From the NCBI GenBank assembly GCA_904066235.2, contig CAJFCV020000002.1:4402001-4466000 (forward strand): a stretch of 64,000 nt of DNA, written 5' to 3'. A program made the translations under genes and the position numbers. The DNA comes from Bursaphelenchus xylophilus (lineage: Eukaryota > Nematoda > Chromadorea > Rhabditida > Aphelenchoididae). The notes beneath the pieces were generated by a model. It made no database searches. It saw only the letters and a program-made list of their open reading frames with translations, and was not told where the DNA came from. Positions 35,001 to 46,500 of this stretch are shown piece after piece (position 1 is the first letter of the stretch; every line of letters begins with the position of its first letter).

Positions 35001-38000
35001 AAACAGAGTCATCAAATGTTACTTGGAAAAGTGTAGGGACCGTATACAAAACTTCTTGTTTCCTTGTAGCCTTTATGCAAAAACATAGTTCACAGTTCAC
35101 ATGGTCAATAAAGCGAATAAATTAGATGCGCAAAGTCGACCTGATTGCAAGAGCATTCACTGATCTCGACTACAATTTCAACACAAATTAAACTCATCAA
35201 ATTCGGAAGATCAACAATTTCGTTGAGCACAAAATCAATCGTGTAAAAATTGTACTTTCCCACACTGTTGAGGCAGTAAAATACAAAGCACAGAAAAAGC
35301 ATCTCTGCAAGATATTAGATGTTTTCGTACAGTATTTGAACACATTTTAAGATCTTCTGAACCCAAGGAAGTAGTGCAACTGTCTTACAAAGTAATGCGC
35401 TTGCAAGATAAAGCCTTATTATGGCAAGATCTTTGTTTTGTCGCAATGTAGCATCACCCTTTTCTTTATCCTTATCGGCATTCCTCAGCCGCTTAAAGTC
35501 ACCTTTAGAATTGAACTACATATCTCAACTGCATTCTCAGACATCTCACTTCCTCAAAACAATTAGTAAACCATCGGAATGCAAACAATCCCCGTCATTC
35601 CGCCGTTACTGTAAAGTCTAAAAATTGCCCGTCTGAACATCATCGTTATTACTTCTTTTCTCACTTTCGGTCCATACTAATATGGCGTGATTTTTTTCTT
35701 ATATTGCGATATAATAAACAGAGCATAATAGCAATCATAAAAAGAATTGATTTCACAGTTACAAAGTTGGCTCAAAAAAGTTCGAGAGAGCAGGCGAAGT
35801 AAACAGGTCGTGATGGATGGGGTTCTGGATTAATATCAACAAATATCAATCATCAATTTCTGGAAGGACTACTGTAAGATTCGTGCTGGGAAAGCGTCTA
35901 AATTGGCGTTTGAAACTGTTTAATTGTTTGATTAACAGACATTTCGTTGGGGTTTTTAAAACTTTACTGTAAAGCCGCATTTATTTAAGCCCAATTTTAG
36001 AATTTACCAGGATATTGAACATGTCAATGGTCTTGCAAAAAAAATCGTTGATTTCGTACTTTACACCATACGTTTTTTATGTGTAAGGAACGTTCTTTAC
36101 TTTTCCGTCAGTTAATTAATTGATTGGAACACTTACTGCTTATCAAAATAACTATAGAAACATTTGAGCTTTCACAAGTCAAACGAACGGTACTGTTTAT
36201 AAAAAATAGAGGACAAGCGTTCTGGAGGAGTGATAAGACAGCAGATTATACGAAATTTTATCATTGTAGGACACGAAGAGGAAAAATCAACTTTTTTTGT
36301 AGAAATTTTTGGATTTCTTTTATTGTTTGGGCAAAAACAGAAGATTTACGCAAATTTTTTGATCGACGGAAACATTCTTCTGCTCCTAATATGTACACAA
36401 CTCATCTCAAAGTCCAACAAAACAACACCTTGCAAGTAGCAAAGGCCGTTGTTTCATCGGACATTCTCCTTTATTCATCGACCTCTGAACTGCAACTTGC
36501 TAGTTCCCCTATAAATTAAAACGCTGATAATAATATAAATGACAAAGTTCATTGAATGGTACGAGAAAACAAGCGGTCTTTATAACCATTTATCAGACGG
36601 AAGCAATGTGTTTTGCACGTTTCTTGTTGTTCTTTGTGTTTACAGAAAGCTAAAACTCTCGGACAGTAAGATACAATCGCAGAATTGCAGAAAAGTTCAA
36701 TGATGATATTGCCCATTACAGACGAAAACCGACCACAATAAACTACACCTTTTATTCCACTAGGGATACGTCATGTCATCGTAATTTTAGAACACCTAAA
36801 ACAAAGTGAAGAAACGTTTTGTAATACGCAATAATTCTTCCCAAAGTGGGTGTTGTGATAAATGTGAGGACCATTATAAAGACGGCCAATTCGTTACGGA
36901 AATTGGGGTGGCGGTATTTCGAGATGACGATGAGAAATTACACGTTTCAGAATTTAGAGTAAGGGTCAGGGAAAAGGTCTCTGTCTGGGCGTCATAAGGG
37001 CTCAAAGCAAAGTTTGTAATGCCTTATATTGAACCGTTTGTTGTAGTGATAAAAGTACACCACATGGCTTTAAACTCATGTGGAAAACAAGAAGGTCAGG
37101 TCATTTGAATGGGCAATTAAACAAAGTTTGGAAAAACGTGCATAACCACGTTAAAATTTTGAAAATGGGTGTGATGCCAGCCAATCACTTAAACTTTTAT
37201 CCAGCGTATTTATTTAATATTACATCTTTGCATGTAAGCGCGTGAGTATGAAAAACAAAAAGAAATGTCCAGACGAAAACATATTCGTACCTATGCCCTT
37301 CGCTTGACGGGTTCTATTTTACAAACCATGTTTAATAAACTATGGGCCTGAAATCATTTTCCCATTTCGTCATGACCTGCGTGACGCTCGGCGAACGCAT
37401 GATGACTAATTTCCGGTCAGGAATTTTTTCTATGATTTTAAAGAGCCAAATTTTGACGAGACAAGTAAATCATCTCCAGAAGTACTACTAGTTTCATCAA
37501 TGAACCTCGATAAGGTCTTCAGATCTACATCCTATTTGTTGAGAACTGACGTCTGTTCTATCCGATGACCCATTTCCCGAATGTTCCACCCCTCATACCC
37601 TCCATTTCTCCGACTTCCTCCTACTGTAGGATTAGTCATCGCCCCAATTGTAAAACCACTTTGATTCATTACTTTACAAAAAATCCCGAGCCTCTTACAC
37701 CGAGAGCAATGCAAAAGGTTTTTCCACGACACGATAACGTCAAAAATAAATGTAAACAAAACTTGTTATACAGCACAGGACGTGCCAAAAAGGAATTCCC
37801 CGATGATTCATTGGATCCGCATCCTTACCAATGCCTCTTTGCTCTAGCTTTGGTAAGGATTTTCTCCAGCCCAATCAGAAAAAGAATCAAAAAAAAGTCA
37901 TAAACAAGTGAAGATTACGGTATATTACTACGAGTTTAAAGCGAACCCCCTTTCCGGAAGACAAGGTTTACGAGTCAAGTGATGACGGCGCCATGTGACT

Positions 38001-38336
38001 TTTTTGTTTCTTAGTCTCGCCGGTGGAATGCGAACCCTAGATGTGATAAGAAACGTGGGCAATTTGTTTCATAACAACTTCTAAACCCAATCGTTTATGC
38101 AATACTGTAAAGAACTTGGACCGGGGAATGAAATAACAACGAAAATAAGTCGGACTAAAAAATTTATAGAAAAAATGTGCACTTAAGGGAGCTTCAGACA
38201 GGATTGTGATGTTATTTACAAATGGCGAAAATATCATAAAGATACACATATTACTTTCAGAACTTTTTTTTCTCTAACTTGGCCTCCTCATTTCCAACAA
38301 CCTCTTCTAACGAGGAAAGTACTTCTATGGGAAATG
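32099..38336. other. gene-poor stretch
   Basis: More than 6 kb with no convincing gene. Besides the weak exon before it and the open frame at 33135-33536, I see AT-rich single-copy-looking DNA. A 63-codon frame at about 36.81 kb has an in-frame stop just upstream and no acceptor. No tRNA-like cloverleaf was recognised. Confidence 0.35.
33135..33536 (-). other. unrecognised open frame, about 134 codons (possible gene fragment)
   Basis: An uninterrupted minus-strand frame, long for this AT-rich background. Its sequence is rich in alternating hydrophobic and charged residues (for example KSFESYFKSRQF, VVGRLEDHELVVL). It has no in-frame ATG near its 5' end, so it would need an upstream exon. An internal donor (GTGAGA) lies near the 3' end. 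It could be an exon of an unmodelled gene, a decayed copy of a nematode-expanded family, or chance. I assign no function. Confidence 0.2.
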
Positions 38337-38677
38337 GAGTTACAGGTCGAGTCGTAAGTGTGAAAAAATCCTCAGAACTTTTCTCGCAACACCACACAGA
38401 TTCCCCCTTTTTATATTGGAACTAGTATAATTAAGGCGCAATATTAATTAAATTTGACATTTTAAGGCTTGACAAGATGCCAGGGTTCACTTTAGCCTAA
38501 AACAAACCTTTTGATGTGATTAAAACTTTGTCAGAGAGGCATTTGAGTGGTGTTGCGTGAAAACTTCTGAGGATTTTTTTCACCCTTACAAACCAAAATT
38601 AGGCAGCTAACCTTTACATACATTCTGAATCAGAAAAGTTTTGCGATTTTTTTGATATATGACTCGACCTGTAACTC
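38337..38677. mobile_element. TIR element (MITE-like), 341 bp
   Basis: The ends are GAGTTACAGGTCGAGTC and its exact reverse complement. Inward, a second matching block (AAAAATCCTCAGAA...CGCAACACCAC against GTGGTGTTGCGTGAAAACTT with CTGAGGATTTTTT) shows the arms were longer; about 90 bases are inserted in the right arm. No coding capacity. Confidence 0.65.
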
Positions 38678-39243
38678 TTAGAAGCACCTTTCCTTGTAAA
38701 AAAATTACAATGACATCAGTGATAATTCCAGTACCAGCCACCACCAAGTACATTTTTCAATAATTTGATCTGACAATTTACAAATTGCGGAACTTTTTTC
38801 ACACATATCAAGTTAGTTGGAAATTACCCGCTAACAATTCCCTGACCTTGATACCTATTTCAAACCATTTTTACAAAATTGTGTCGACCACCGATGTTCC
38901 AATAAAAAGTGTAAAAAAAGATAAGCCGTAGTCTTAAAATGGTTTCAAAGCGACTGCCATCAAGAGAATGTAAAAGTTGCACTCACATGAGGTTAGACGC
39001 ACTAAAGCGATCAGAAATTTCGAAAACACTCCCGATTTAGAACGTTTGCGGAAACCCTTTGAACTCTTATCGGAGTAACAAAATTTACAACTGATCAGCG
39101 AACTCTGCGTTTGTGGTTTACATTTGTTTGTTCGAGAAACTTGAAGTGTAGAAGGAAAGTACTATTTTCATAGATTAATGTGGCACAAGAGATAACAGTT
39201 GATTGGCCAAAGGATAAATAGAGAATGTCGTTTGTAAAACATA

Positions 39244-40316
39244 CAGGGTGTTTCAAGAAATTTGGAACAAATGATTTGCTTATATCTTTGTGTTCTTTGC
39301 AGCTATCAACGAATTTCTTATTGCTTCTAAAAATTGACAGCGTGCGTTTTTAGAATCTCAAAAAAAATTTTTTTTCGTTGGCGGAGGGCCCATTTCTCGG
39401 CGGAGAAAATTAGGGCCTTTTTTAAAAATCACAGCGTATTACGTGGCGGAAACGCCGTTGCAACGGCTGAAATCAAGTTTACGTTACACCTCCGTCGATT
39501 TTACGGTATGCATTTTTTTGTTTTCGATTTTACGCGCACCGCGGAGGCGCGGCGGAGACTTCAGATTTCGGCGGACGTTGTTTTGGGCCTTCGGCTGTTG
39601 CAATTCATGTTGGAAAAGAAGTTGGGGTGATTTTTTGTTGTCATCCGATGCACAGATGGCAAAAATTTCGTGCTTTTTTTCCCCGGCGGAGGATTCGGCG
39701 GAGGCTTTATCAAAGGGTCTAAGCTGTCTTACGAGTCCGGGAAAAATCTCAGCTACAAGAATCCATCAGAGCAGCATTGTCTTTCAAAGATTTTTGATTT
39801 TTTTGGTCCGGCGGACAAATCGGCGGAGTTTTGTTTTTACCCTTTGATAAAGCCTCTGCCGAATCCTCCGCCGGGGAAAAAAAGCACGAAATTTTTGCCA
39901 TCTGTGCATTGGATGACAACAAAAAATCACCCCAACCTCTTTTCCAACATGAATTGCAATAGCCAAAGGCGCAAAACAACGTCCGCCGAAATCTGAGGTC
40001 TCCGCCGCGCATCCGCAAAAGTGCGTAAAATCGAAAACGCAAAAAAAGCATACCGTAAAATCGATGGAGGTATTACGTAAACTTGATTTCAGCCGTTGCA
40101 ACGGCGTTTCCGCCACGTAATACGCTGTGATTTTTAAAAAAGGCCCTAATTTTCTCCGTCGAGAAATGGACCCTTCGCCGACGAAAAAAATTTTTTTTTT
40201 GATATTCTAAAAACGCACGCTGTCAATTTTTAGAAGCAAAAAGAAATTCGTTGATAGCTGCAAAGAACACAAAGATATAAGCAAATCATTTGTTCCAAAT
40301 TTCTTGAAACACCCTG
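39244..40316. mobile_element. long-palindrome mariner-like foldback element with TA duplication
   Basis: The ends are CAGGGTGTTTCAAGAAATTT and its complement, each flanked by TA (39242-39243 and 40317-40318), the Tc1/mariner target signature. The arms, 39244-39717 and 39840-40316, are near-identical inverted copies separated by only about 122 bases. The arms are unusually GC-rich for the window and contain repeated GGCGGA triplet-like motifs. Overlapping open frames on both strands (100-134 codons) mirror each other and are by-products of the palindrome. High arm identity suggests recent insertion or arm-to-arm conversion. Confidence 0.85.
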
Positions 40317-40318
40317 TA

Positions 40319-41850
40319 TTAGAAAATTTCGGGAAAATCCCCATACCCTTGAATTTTTCGATCTTTGTCTTTCGGATTGAAATTTTTTTTGGGTTGAAAG
40401 GAAGCCTCATGTAGGCCAAGAGTGCAAAAAATGCATCCTCGACGTAAAACCCGCTGTAAACGACGTCAAATCAAGGTCCGGTTGTAAGTGAAAAAACTTT
40501 TGTCATCTTGGCCCTTCCTCTGAAATTCTACCACCCCAAGATCATTGCAACGCCCACGCCACCCCAGCAAACCGCCCACGGCATATGTTCTCATTTACAT
40601 AGCCGAATTTTGTGTTCAAAATAAGCCAAACGTCTTACGAAGATGCCTCAAAGCTTTGGATTAATTACCGGGTTAATCAAATGCCAACCCAAAGCAAACC
40701 AAAGAACAGGTCCACTACAGTACCAAAAGGAAAAAACCCCAAAAAACTGCCGAATTGGCGTTTGGAAAATGACTTCTCATTTTTTTCTAATCTCTGAGGT
40801 CCATAAAACCTAGCAAACAAAGTTAAATGAATAGAAACAGAACTAATCTTTTTCATGTCCTTATCAAGATGACTTTTTCAACTGATAACGCAAGCTAAAT
40901 TTTGCAAAATTCTTTTAACAGGGCATACAAAATGACCTATTTCACTTATTTACCAGAAATGTAACAAAAACTATCAAAAACATTGTAAAAAAGTTAAAGA
41001 AGTCTCCAAGTGATGATAGAAAAACAAAACACATCATAAAATATATACTCTTTTATATCATGAGAAAATTTAGCACACTCTCTACCCTGAAGAAGAATGG
41101 GAAATAAAATACAATGAAAAAGTGGGGTTTCCCTTTCTTGGGCATCTTTGCTTTTCTTGCAAGGTCCGGTTAATTCAAGGCCGCCTTGCAACGGAAGCTA
41201 GAGTTTCAAGGAGTTTACAAGTATTATTGATAATTGACAAGCAAGGTCAAAAGATTTTAATTTCAATTCTGACCTTGATCACAAAACCGGCTTTGGAAAG
41301 GCTGATTGTAAACAACAATTTACAACAAATGAGACTGTAAGTTTTTCTAGGGAACGTTTTGATTTCACTTTTATTAAATTGGTGCTATGTCAAAAAGTAT
41401 GTACTTCTTTACATGGCTGATATACCCTAAAGAAACTTACGATCTTCAGACAAAAATTCAATTTTGCTGTTAGTCAACCAGACAAAAATGCGGCATTATG
41501 TAACTTACTCTTGGTTAATTTACTGGGTAAACTTTAATGGCGTTTCTTCGTCGTTGTTCGCAAAGATCGGGCGTTACAAACCGGTCTGCAATGGATCTAA
41601 TGAAGTGGCGTTAATGAAGGAAAATGGATAAACCCTCGGGTCTGAGGTAGATGACGTTGTTTTGACTTCATTTCTAAGATGGCTATGTTTGGGCTCGGGT
41701 TTAATTAGAGTGATACGGGGAGATTAGCGGTTGGATAACCGCACTCTGCTGATTTTAACGCGGGATTCAATCTCTTTCTATACATTTTACCACAAAATAA
41801 ATCTGGGATTTCTTCAAATTGGGATATTTTTTAACTATGAACTCTGTGCG
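40319..41850. other. no gene seen
   Basis: AT-rich DNA between the palindrome and the 3' end of the phosphatase gene. Open frames of 60-75 codons lack splice context. Confidence 0.4.
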
Positions 41851-41856
41851 TTTATT
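41851..41856 (-). terminator. poly(A) signal, purple acid phosphatase gene
   Basis: AATAAA on the minus strand, about 20 bases after the phosphatase stop codon. Confidence 0.6.
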
Positions 41857-41875
41857 CAATTATAATTTTATTTGT

Positions 41876-42453
41876 TTATCCGTAAGGAGGCACCCAACCA
41901 ACAGCCTTTCGGATCCACAATCCATCAACTTCATGCTCCCCGTTCTCCACCGATAGCTGTCTCAAATAAATATGGGTCTTATTGTGGACACTCAAGATCG
42001 TATATCCGTTATCAGTCACTCGCTTTGCACTCATCTTGCTGGGGCTCCTATCAAAGGCAGTATGAGGTTCGTAAGCTCCTCCACCGGCTCCAGAAATAAT
42101 ATAGATTGGAGCTAATGGGTTGAAATAGGGAGCAGGAGACTTGGAGTAATATCTGCCACTTCTTGGGTAGTATCGTTCATAGTCGTGATGATGTCCACTG
42201 AAGTTGATATCGACCGAATGTTTGTTATAAAGGGGTTCCAGCCCAGGCTCAGTCTTTGTTCCATAGCGAAGGGCCCAGCTTTCCTTATTACGGCAACGAT
42301 TTGTCGGGCGATTCGAGCAGTAAATTGGGCGATGTTGATAGGTAATCAGCCATGGATGGGCTTTGCGGTTCTGATTTGCTTTCTGAAATGCGTTTCAAAA
42401 TTGAATGTCATGCAAAAAGAAGCTTCGTATTCGATTAAAGTAAAGGATTGCAC

Positions 42454-42512
<59 letters not shown>

Positions 42513-43511
42513 CACAAACAAATTTGATGATCGTTTTTTTGGGTCACCCTGTACATATATAAGACATAATTTTCGTTCGTATGCTGTCTTGTTGTTAGGC
42601 AACGTATTAGCTTACCACCAGTTCAGACTTCAGCCAATTATATTGATCGTCAAAGTTCTTTCTTCCGTATTTATGCGGTAGAACGTAATACTCCGAGCTG
42701 ACAGCAATAAATTGAACTGGTCCGACTTTGAAACTGCAACGTACACATCACAAATCATTTCAAACTCTACCTGTAATACTGGTTGTCCTTTTGCGGGCAA
42801 TTTGGCATATCATAGCGGTATCTTAAGTTTGCAAAGTTCTCGCCATCGTCTTCATGATTCCCCGGAATGACCATGAAGGGCACATAAGCGACAATTGGTT
42901 CTATCATGTTCATAAATTGATCTCCCCTTCGTCCTTGGTTCGTTTGCAAATTGTAGGCAAGATCACCTTCAAGAATTACAATTATTTTTTTGCTGACTTA
43001 CCTATCAATATAAAAAGCCGATACTTTTTCTCTTGCGCTGCTTTAACCATATAAGGCAATGACTTCCCTTTGACGCCTAGATCTCCAACAACAGCTGCCT
43101 TGAAAGGGAAATCATCGCCTTTTGGGAAGGTTTTGAAGTGAAATATCTTTGACTTTGTCTCATTATTGCCAACTTGGTAGTCTAGAAAAGAAGGGTTAAA
43201 ATGACGACTTATTGTGGAAGCTTACAGTAGGTCATGTCATAACGAAGATTGTAGATCCTCTTCCTATGCATATATCTTGTTTTTCCTCTGAATGTCCACA
43301 TTTTTGTGTCAGCGGCCCTCCAATGACTCAGGTTGTTCTTGTCCCTTGCAAACCAAAGTTGTTGATCAGGCTCATTGTTCGTCGTAACCCAGCTAATTGA
43401 CATGCAATCTGGCTCTTTGCAGAGGGAGAGGTGGACTTGCTCTGGGGCTGCTCTAATCAACAGAGGCGTCAGAACAACCACTATGCCAATCAAAGTAATT
43501 TTAGGGAGCAT
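41876..43511 (-). CDS. secreted purple acid phosphatase, metallophosphoesterase (5 exons, 428 aa)
   Basis: Hydrolyses phosphate monoesters at a dinuclear metal centre; family members are secreted or lysosomal. Exons on the minus strand are 43511-43226, 43181-43002, 42966-42771, 42733-42616 and 42382-41876, all in phase, with introns of 44, 35, 37 and 233 bases. A signal peptide (MLPKITLIGIVVVLTPLLIR, then AAP) is followed by the N-terminal fibronectin-like domain (PEQVHLSL...ISWVTTN). All metal-ligand motifs of the family are visible: GDLG (Asp129), GDLAY (Asp157, Tyr160), GNHE (Asn192, His193), TYQHRP (His277) and GHHHDYER (His324, His326). The C-terminal domain ends VGWVPPYG. It resembles the animal ACP7-type group, which is multi-copy in nematodes, so no symbol is assigned. 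The last intron carries a TA microsatellite and a mariner-type end fragment. Confidence 0.93.
42456..42508. repeat. AT-dinucleotide microsatellite in an intron
   Basis: An uninterrupted AT/TA run of about 53 bases within the last intron of the phosphatase gene. Its length is likely variable between individuals. Confidence 0.95.
42532..42553. repeat. solo mariner-type inverted-repeat end
   Basis: CGTTTTTTTGGGTCACCCTGTA, read on the opposite strand, starts TACAGGGTGACCCAAAAAAA, a typical Tc1/mariner terminus. No partner end is visible; the neighbouring TA run may mark where the rest was lost. Confidence 0.45.
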
Positions 43512-46500
43512 AGTGGAACTGATCTCCGTTCGCGGCGTTTTAGAAGGGTAACATCATTTTCCGCAAGCTTCACATTTATATTTGCAATTGGCAGAGCAAT
43601 TGGCGAACTATTTGGATGCTGACATTATCACGGCCGAATCCGGAAAAGGCTAAACAAACATGAGTTCGGTGCATTTTAAAAGTATGAAAAGTTCAATCCA
43701 AATTTCCTGGAGCTTTACCGTTCCTAAGGCTACAATCTGAGAATCAATTTTTTGCCGTAGGACCTGTTTTTTTATAGCATTATTGAAGTTTGTTCTGTTA
43801 AGTTCATCGAGGAAGCAGAAACCTTGTAAACTATAGTTTATAATTTTATTTTTTATTCAAATAAGAGACATATTCAACAGCTTTTACTTTAAAATCGCTT
43901 TACTTACTATAAAGTAGCCATTCCAAACTACAAAAAGGTCAAATCCCTTTTAATAACTTCACTTTTATTTACTTTACTCTTCTCAACTCTCTCATCGCTA
44001 ACCTCTAATCGGGGTAAAAATTAATCGAAAAGTGACCGGAAGTCCAAATGGCTGCAAACCTCGTTTTCTTCATTTTTATTGTCGCGACGATAAAGTCGAA
44101 ATCAAAAAGCGATGAAGGGATGTCGCAAATTATATCTTTGATAAGAGTTTATATGACGTTGAGGTTTCGTGACATCTTCGTTTATATTGATAGCTGAAAT
44201 GAGATGAGGAGGGTAAAGGAGTAATCAAGGTGGGGCTTTGATTTATTTCGTCGGACTTTTAAGGGGTGCGTTGTGTTGTGGATAGGCTTGTGGAAGGGTA
44301 CTAGAGATTTGAAGGCTGGTCGATCAGTGGGGAAAAAGTGAATTATCGTTGATTAGCTATGTATAGGATCTTCTTTTGCTCTGAGAATTTTATGTAGAAA
44401 CTTTTGTAAAATACGAAGCAAAAGGAGAGTTTTTTGTGCCATGTTCTTGGGCTCAGGGAAAAATCCTTCTATTTTTTTGCAATTGAACTCTCGGGGCTGA
44501 AATTCTCCTATATGTGTTAAAAAATTATAGGCTTGATTTGAGTCAAGTTTTACTCCCAGTTTTATATTTCGACACTTACTCTCTATAACCTATGTAACCT
44601 CTATATAACATTTGACTTTTTATTCATAATCATTGAACTTTCATTCCTTTCATCGCACTCTTTCGAACTCTGAATTTAAATGCCCTTTTATTTCACAGCA
44701 AAATTTCGGATGACACGAGTTCCGTAATTCCATTCCTGAAAACTTTCACTGCTTGCCCCTTTGCCCTTGCGCAATACTTGACACTGTTATTCCACGAAAG
44801 TCGGAACGCCCTCAGAAATCGAGTTTTTTTCTCGACTTGCAAATCCCTCATCAACGTGCTCGGATCTCCGTTATTAGAGGAGTGAGGGGAAGGAGTTTGT
44901 TTTGCGTCCCTCTCCTTCTTTTATCCCAATTCGTCTAAACCCCCCTTCCCTTCCCACTGGTCACTCGCGGAAAACGAAAAGTGAATTGAGCGTGACGAAG
45001 AAATAATTCAGAAGCCCTGGGGGTGAGAATTTATTACTTAATATTCACGCGTTCACCTGCCTCAACGTTGCGGTGATTGATGGCGAAGGTGAAGAGGAGG
45101 TGAAAACGGGTTCGGGCGGGGTCTTTAACGGGGCTGGTTTGTCTCCAAAATGACCGCCAGGGATGAGTTGATCAGGGCGACAACAATGAGGGATTATCGC
45201 TGCAGAAGGTTTTTGCAAAAATTTTGGAATTTCAGAGGATATTTGTCAGCATTTTTTAAAATGTTTTCTTATCGGACTACTTATGTGTGACCCCTTGATT
45301 TTTTCACATACGGCTACTTTTCAATCCCTGAAAATATAAGCTTGTGTTTTACGGGTTCAGCTGAGATGTAGATATATTTATTAAATTATGGAGGAATCCG
45401 TAAAATGAGGAGGCCTAGCCAGACAAAAAAACTTTTTTTTTTGCCAATGACCTTTCGGTTTTTTGTATATAATAGATTTTACAATAAAATGGCACAAACT
45501 AGATCTGATGGTCTACTCAAGCTACGAGCTTCTAATCTACAGCAAATTTTCTTTTCCATTATTCCTTATTTTCTTCAAATAAAGCCTTTGTCAAAACGTT
45601 TGCTCTTCAAATACCATCTCTCTAACATCTCCAGCCCCTATCTTCTTCACTTTTATCCTCTCCAAATCCTTGATTAGACAACCTAGCGGTCGTTAGATAA
45701 CCCTTTTCTCCTTCCAAATTACCACAAATCCCTTAACGGTAACCAATTCCGATCGCCTTCGGAAGCGATGACCACAAAAATGAAAGTGTTTTCCTATTTG
45801 TATTCTACTTTTACTGCTATTATAAAAACTTTTTATGCGTTTTCTATTAGTTTTCAAAAGCCATATCCGTCAATTCCACTTCCGTTGTGACCAAGGAAGG
45901 AAAAGTTATTAGTTGATTTCTCGGGGAGAGGATTAAGGTTAAATTGTGGTTGGAAACAACTCGGAAGAGACGTTTAATTTGTTCAAGAAATTGGCTGAAC
46001 ATCTTCGGCGATCTCTTCTCTTGGATTTCGCGAAAATGTCCAGGCGATCTTCTTGGAGAGCGGGATTTGTCGAGTTTCAATTTACCCTCTTGGATCAGTG
46101 ATCACTCCAATGGCTCTCTCTCAATTCATTTTTTTGACAACTAAATGCTGTTTTTGATGAGTCCAGTGAAGATTTTGGGATGTTCTAAGGGGAAAAATTT
46201 TCAAAAATTACGTTTGTCATGGATTCTGGATCAACGATCGCGATTACTTGACTTCCGTTTCTGATTCAACTTTGAAGACGGCAGTGGAGATCATCAGTCG
46301 GGGTTTTCAACTTTTATATCTATAGTAGAAATGACTTTCTATTTTCTTATGATTCTAGCGAAAATGAACTTTTTACAGAGGTGGTTTGAAAAGTTATTGC
46401 CGAGAAACTTTTTTTGGCCGTAAGAAAAACTTTATTTCAATCAACTTGAAAATTTGCCTACTCTTCTTAAAATTTTTCATTCTTCGGTTCCAAAAACCAC

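Noticed and set aside
36806..36997. 63-codon frame with a Cys-x2-Cys motif on the plus strand
   Set aside because: An in-frame stop lies just upstream with no usable acceptor between it and the frame, and the frame begins with GTG rather than ATG.
39334..40116. Overlapping frames of 100-134 codons on both strands
   Set aside because: They are mirror images produced by the long palindrome and have no splice or start context.
41642..41665. TGAGGTAG, the let-7 microRNA seed
   Set aside because: The flanking sequence pairs for only about seven bases and the presumed mature segment has no complementary arm, so there is no microRNA hairpin.
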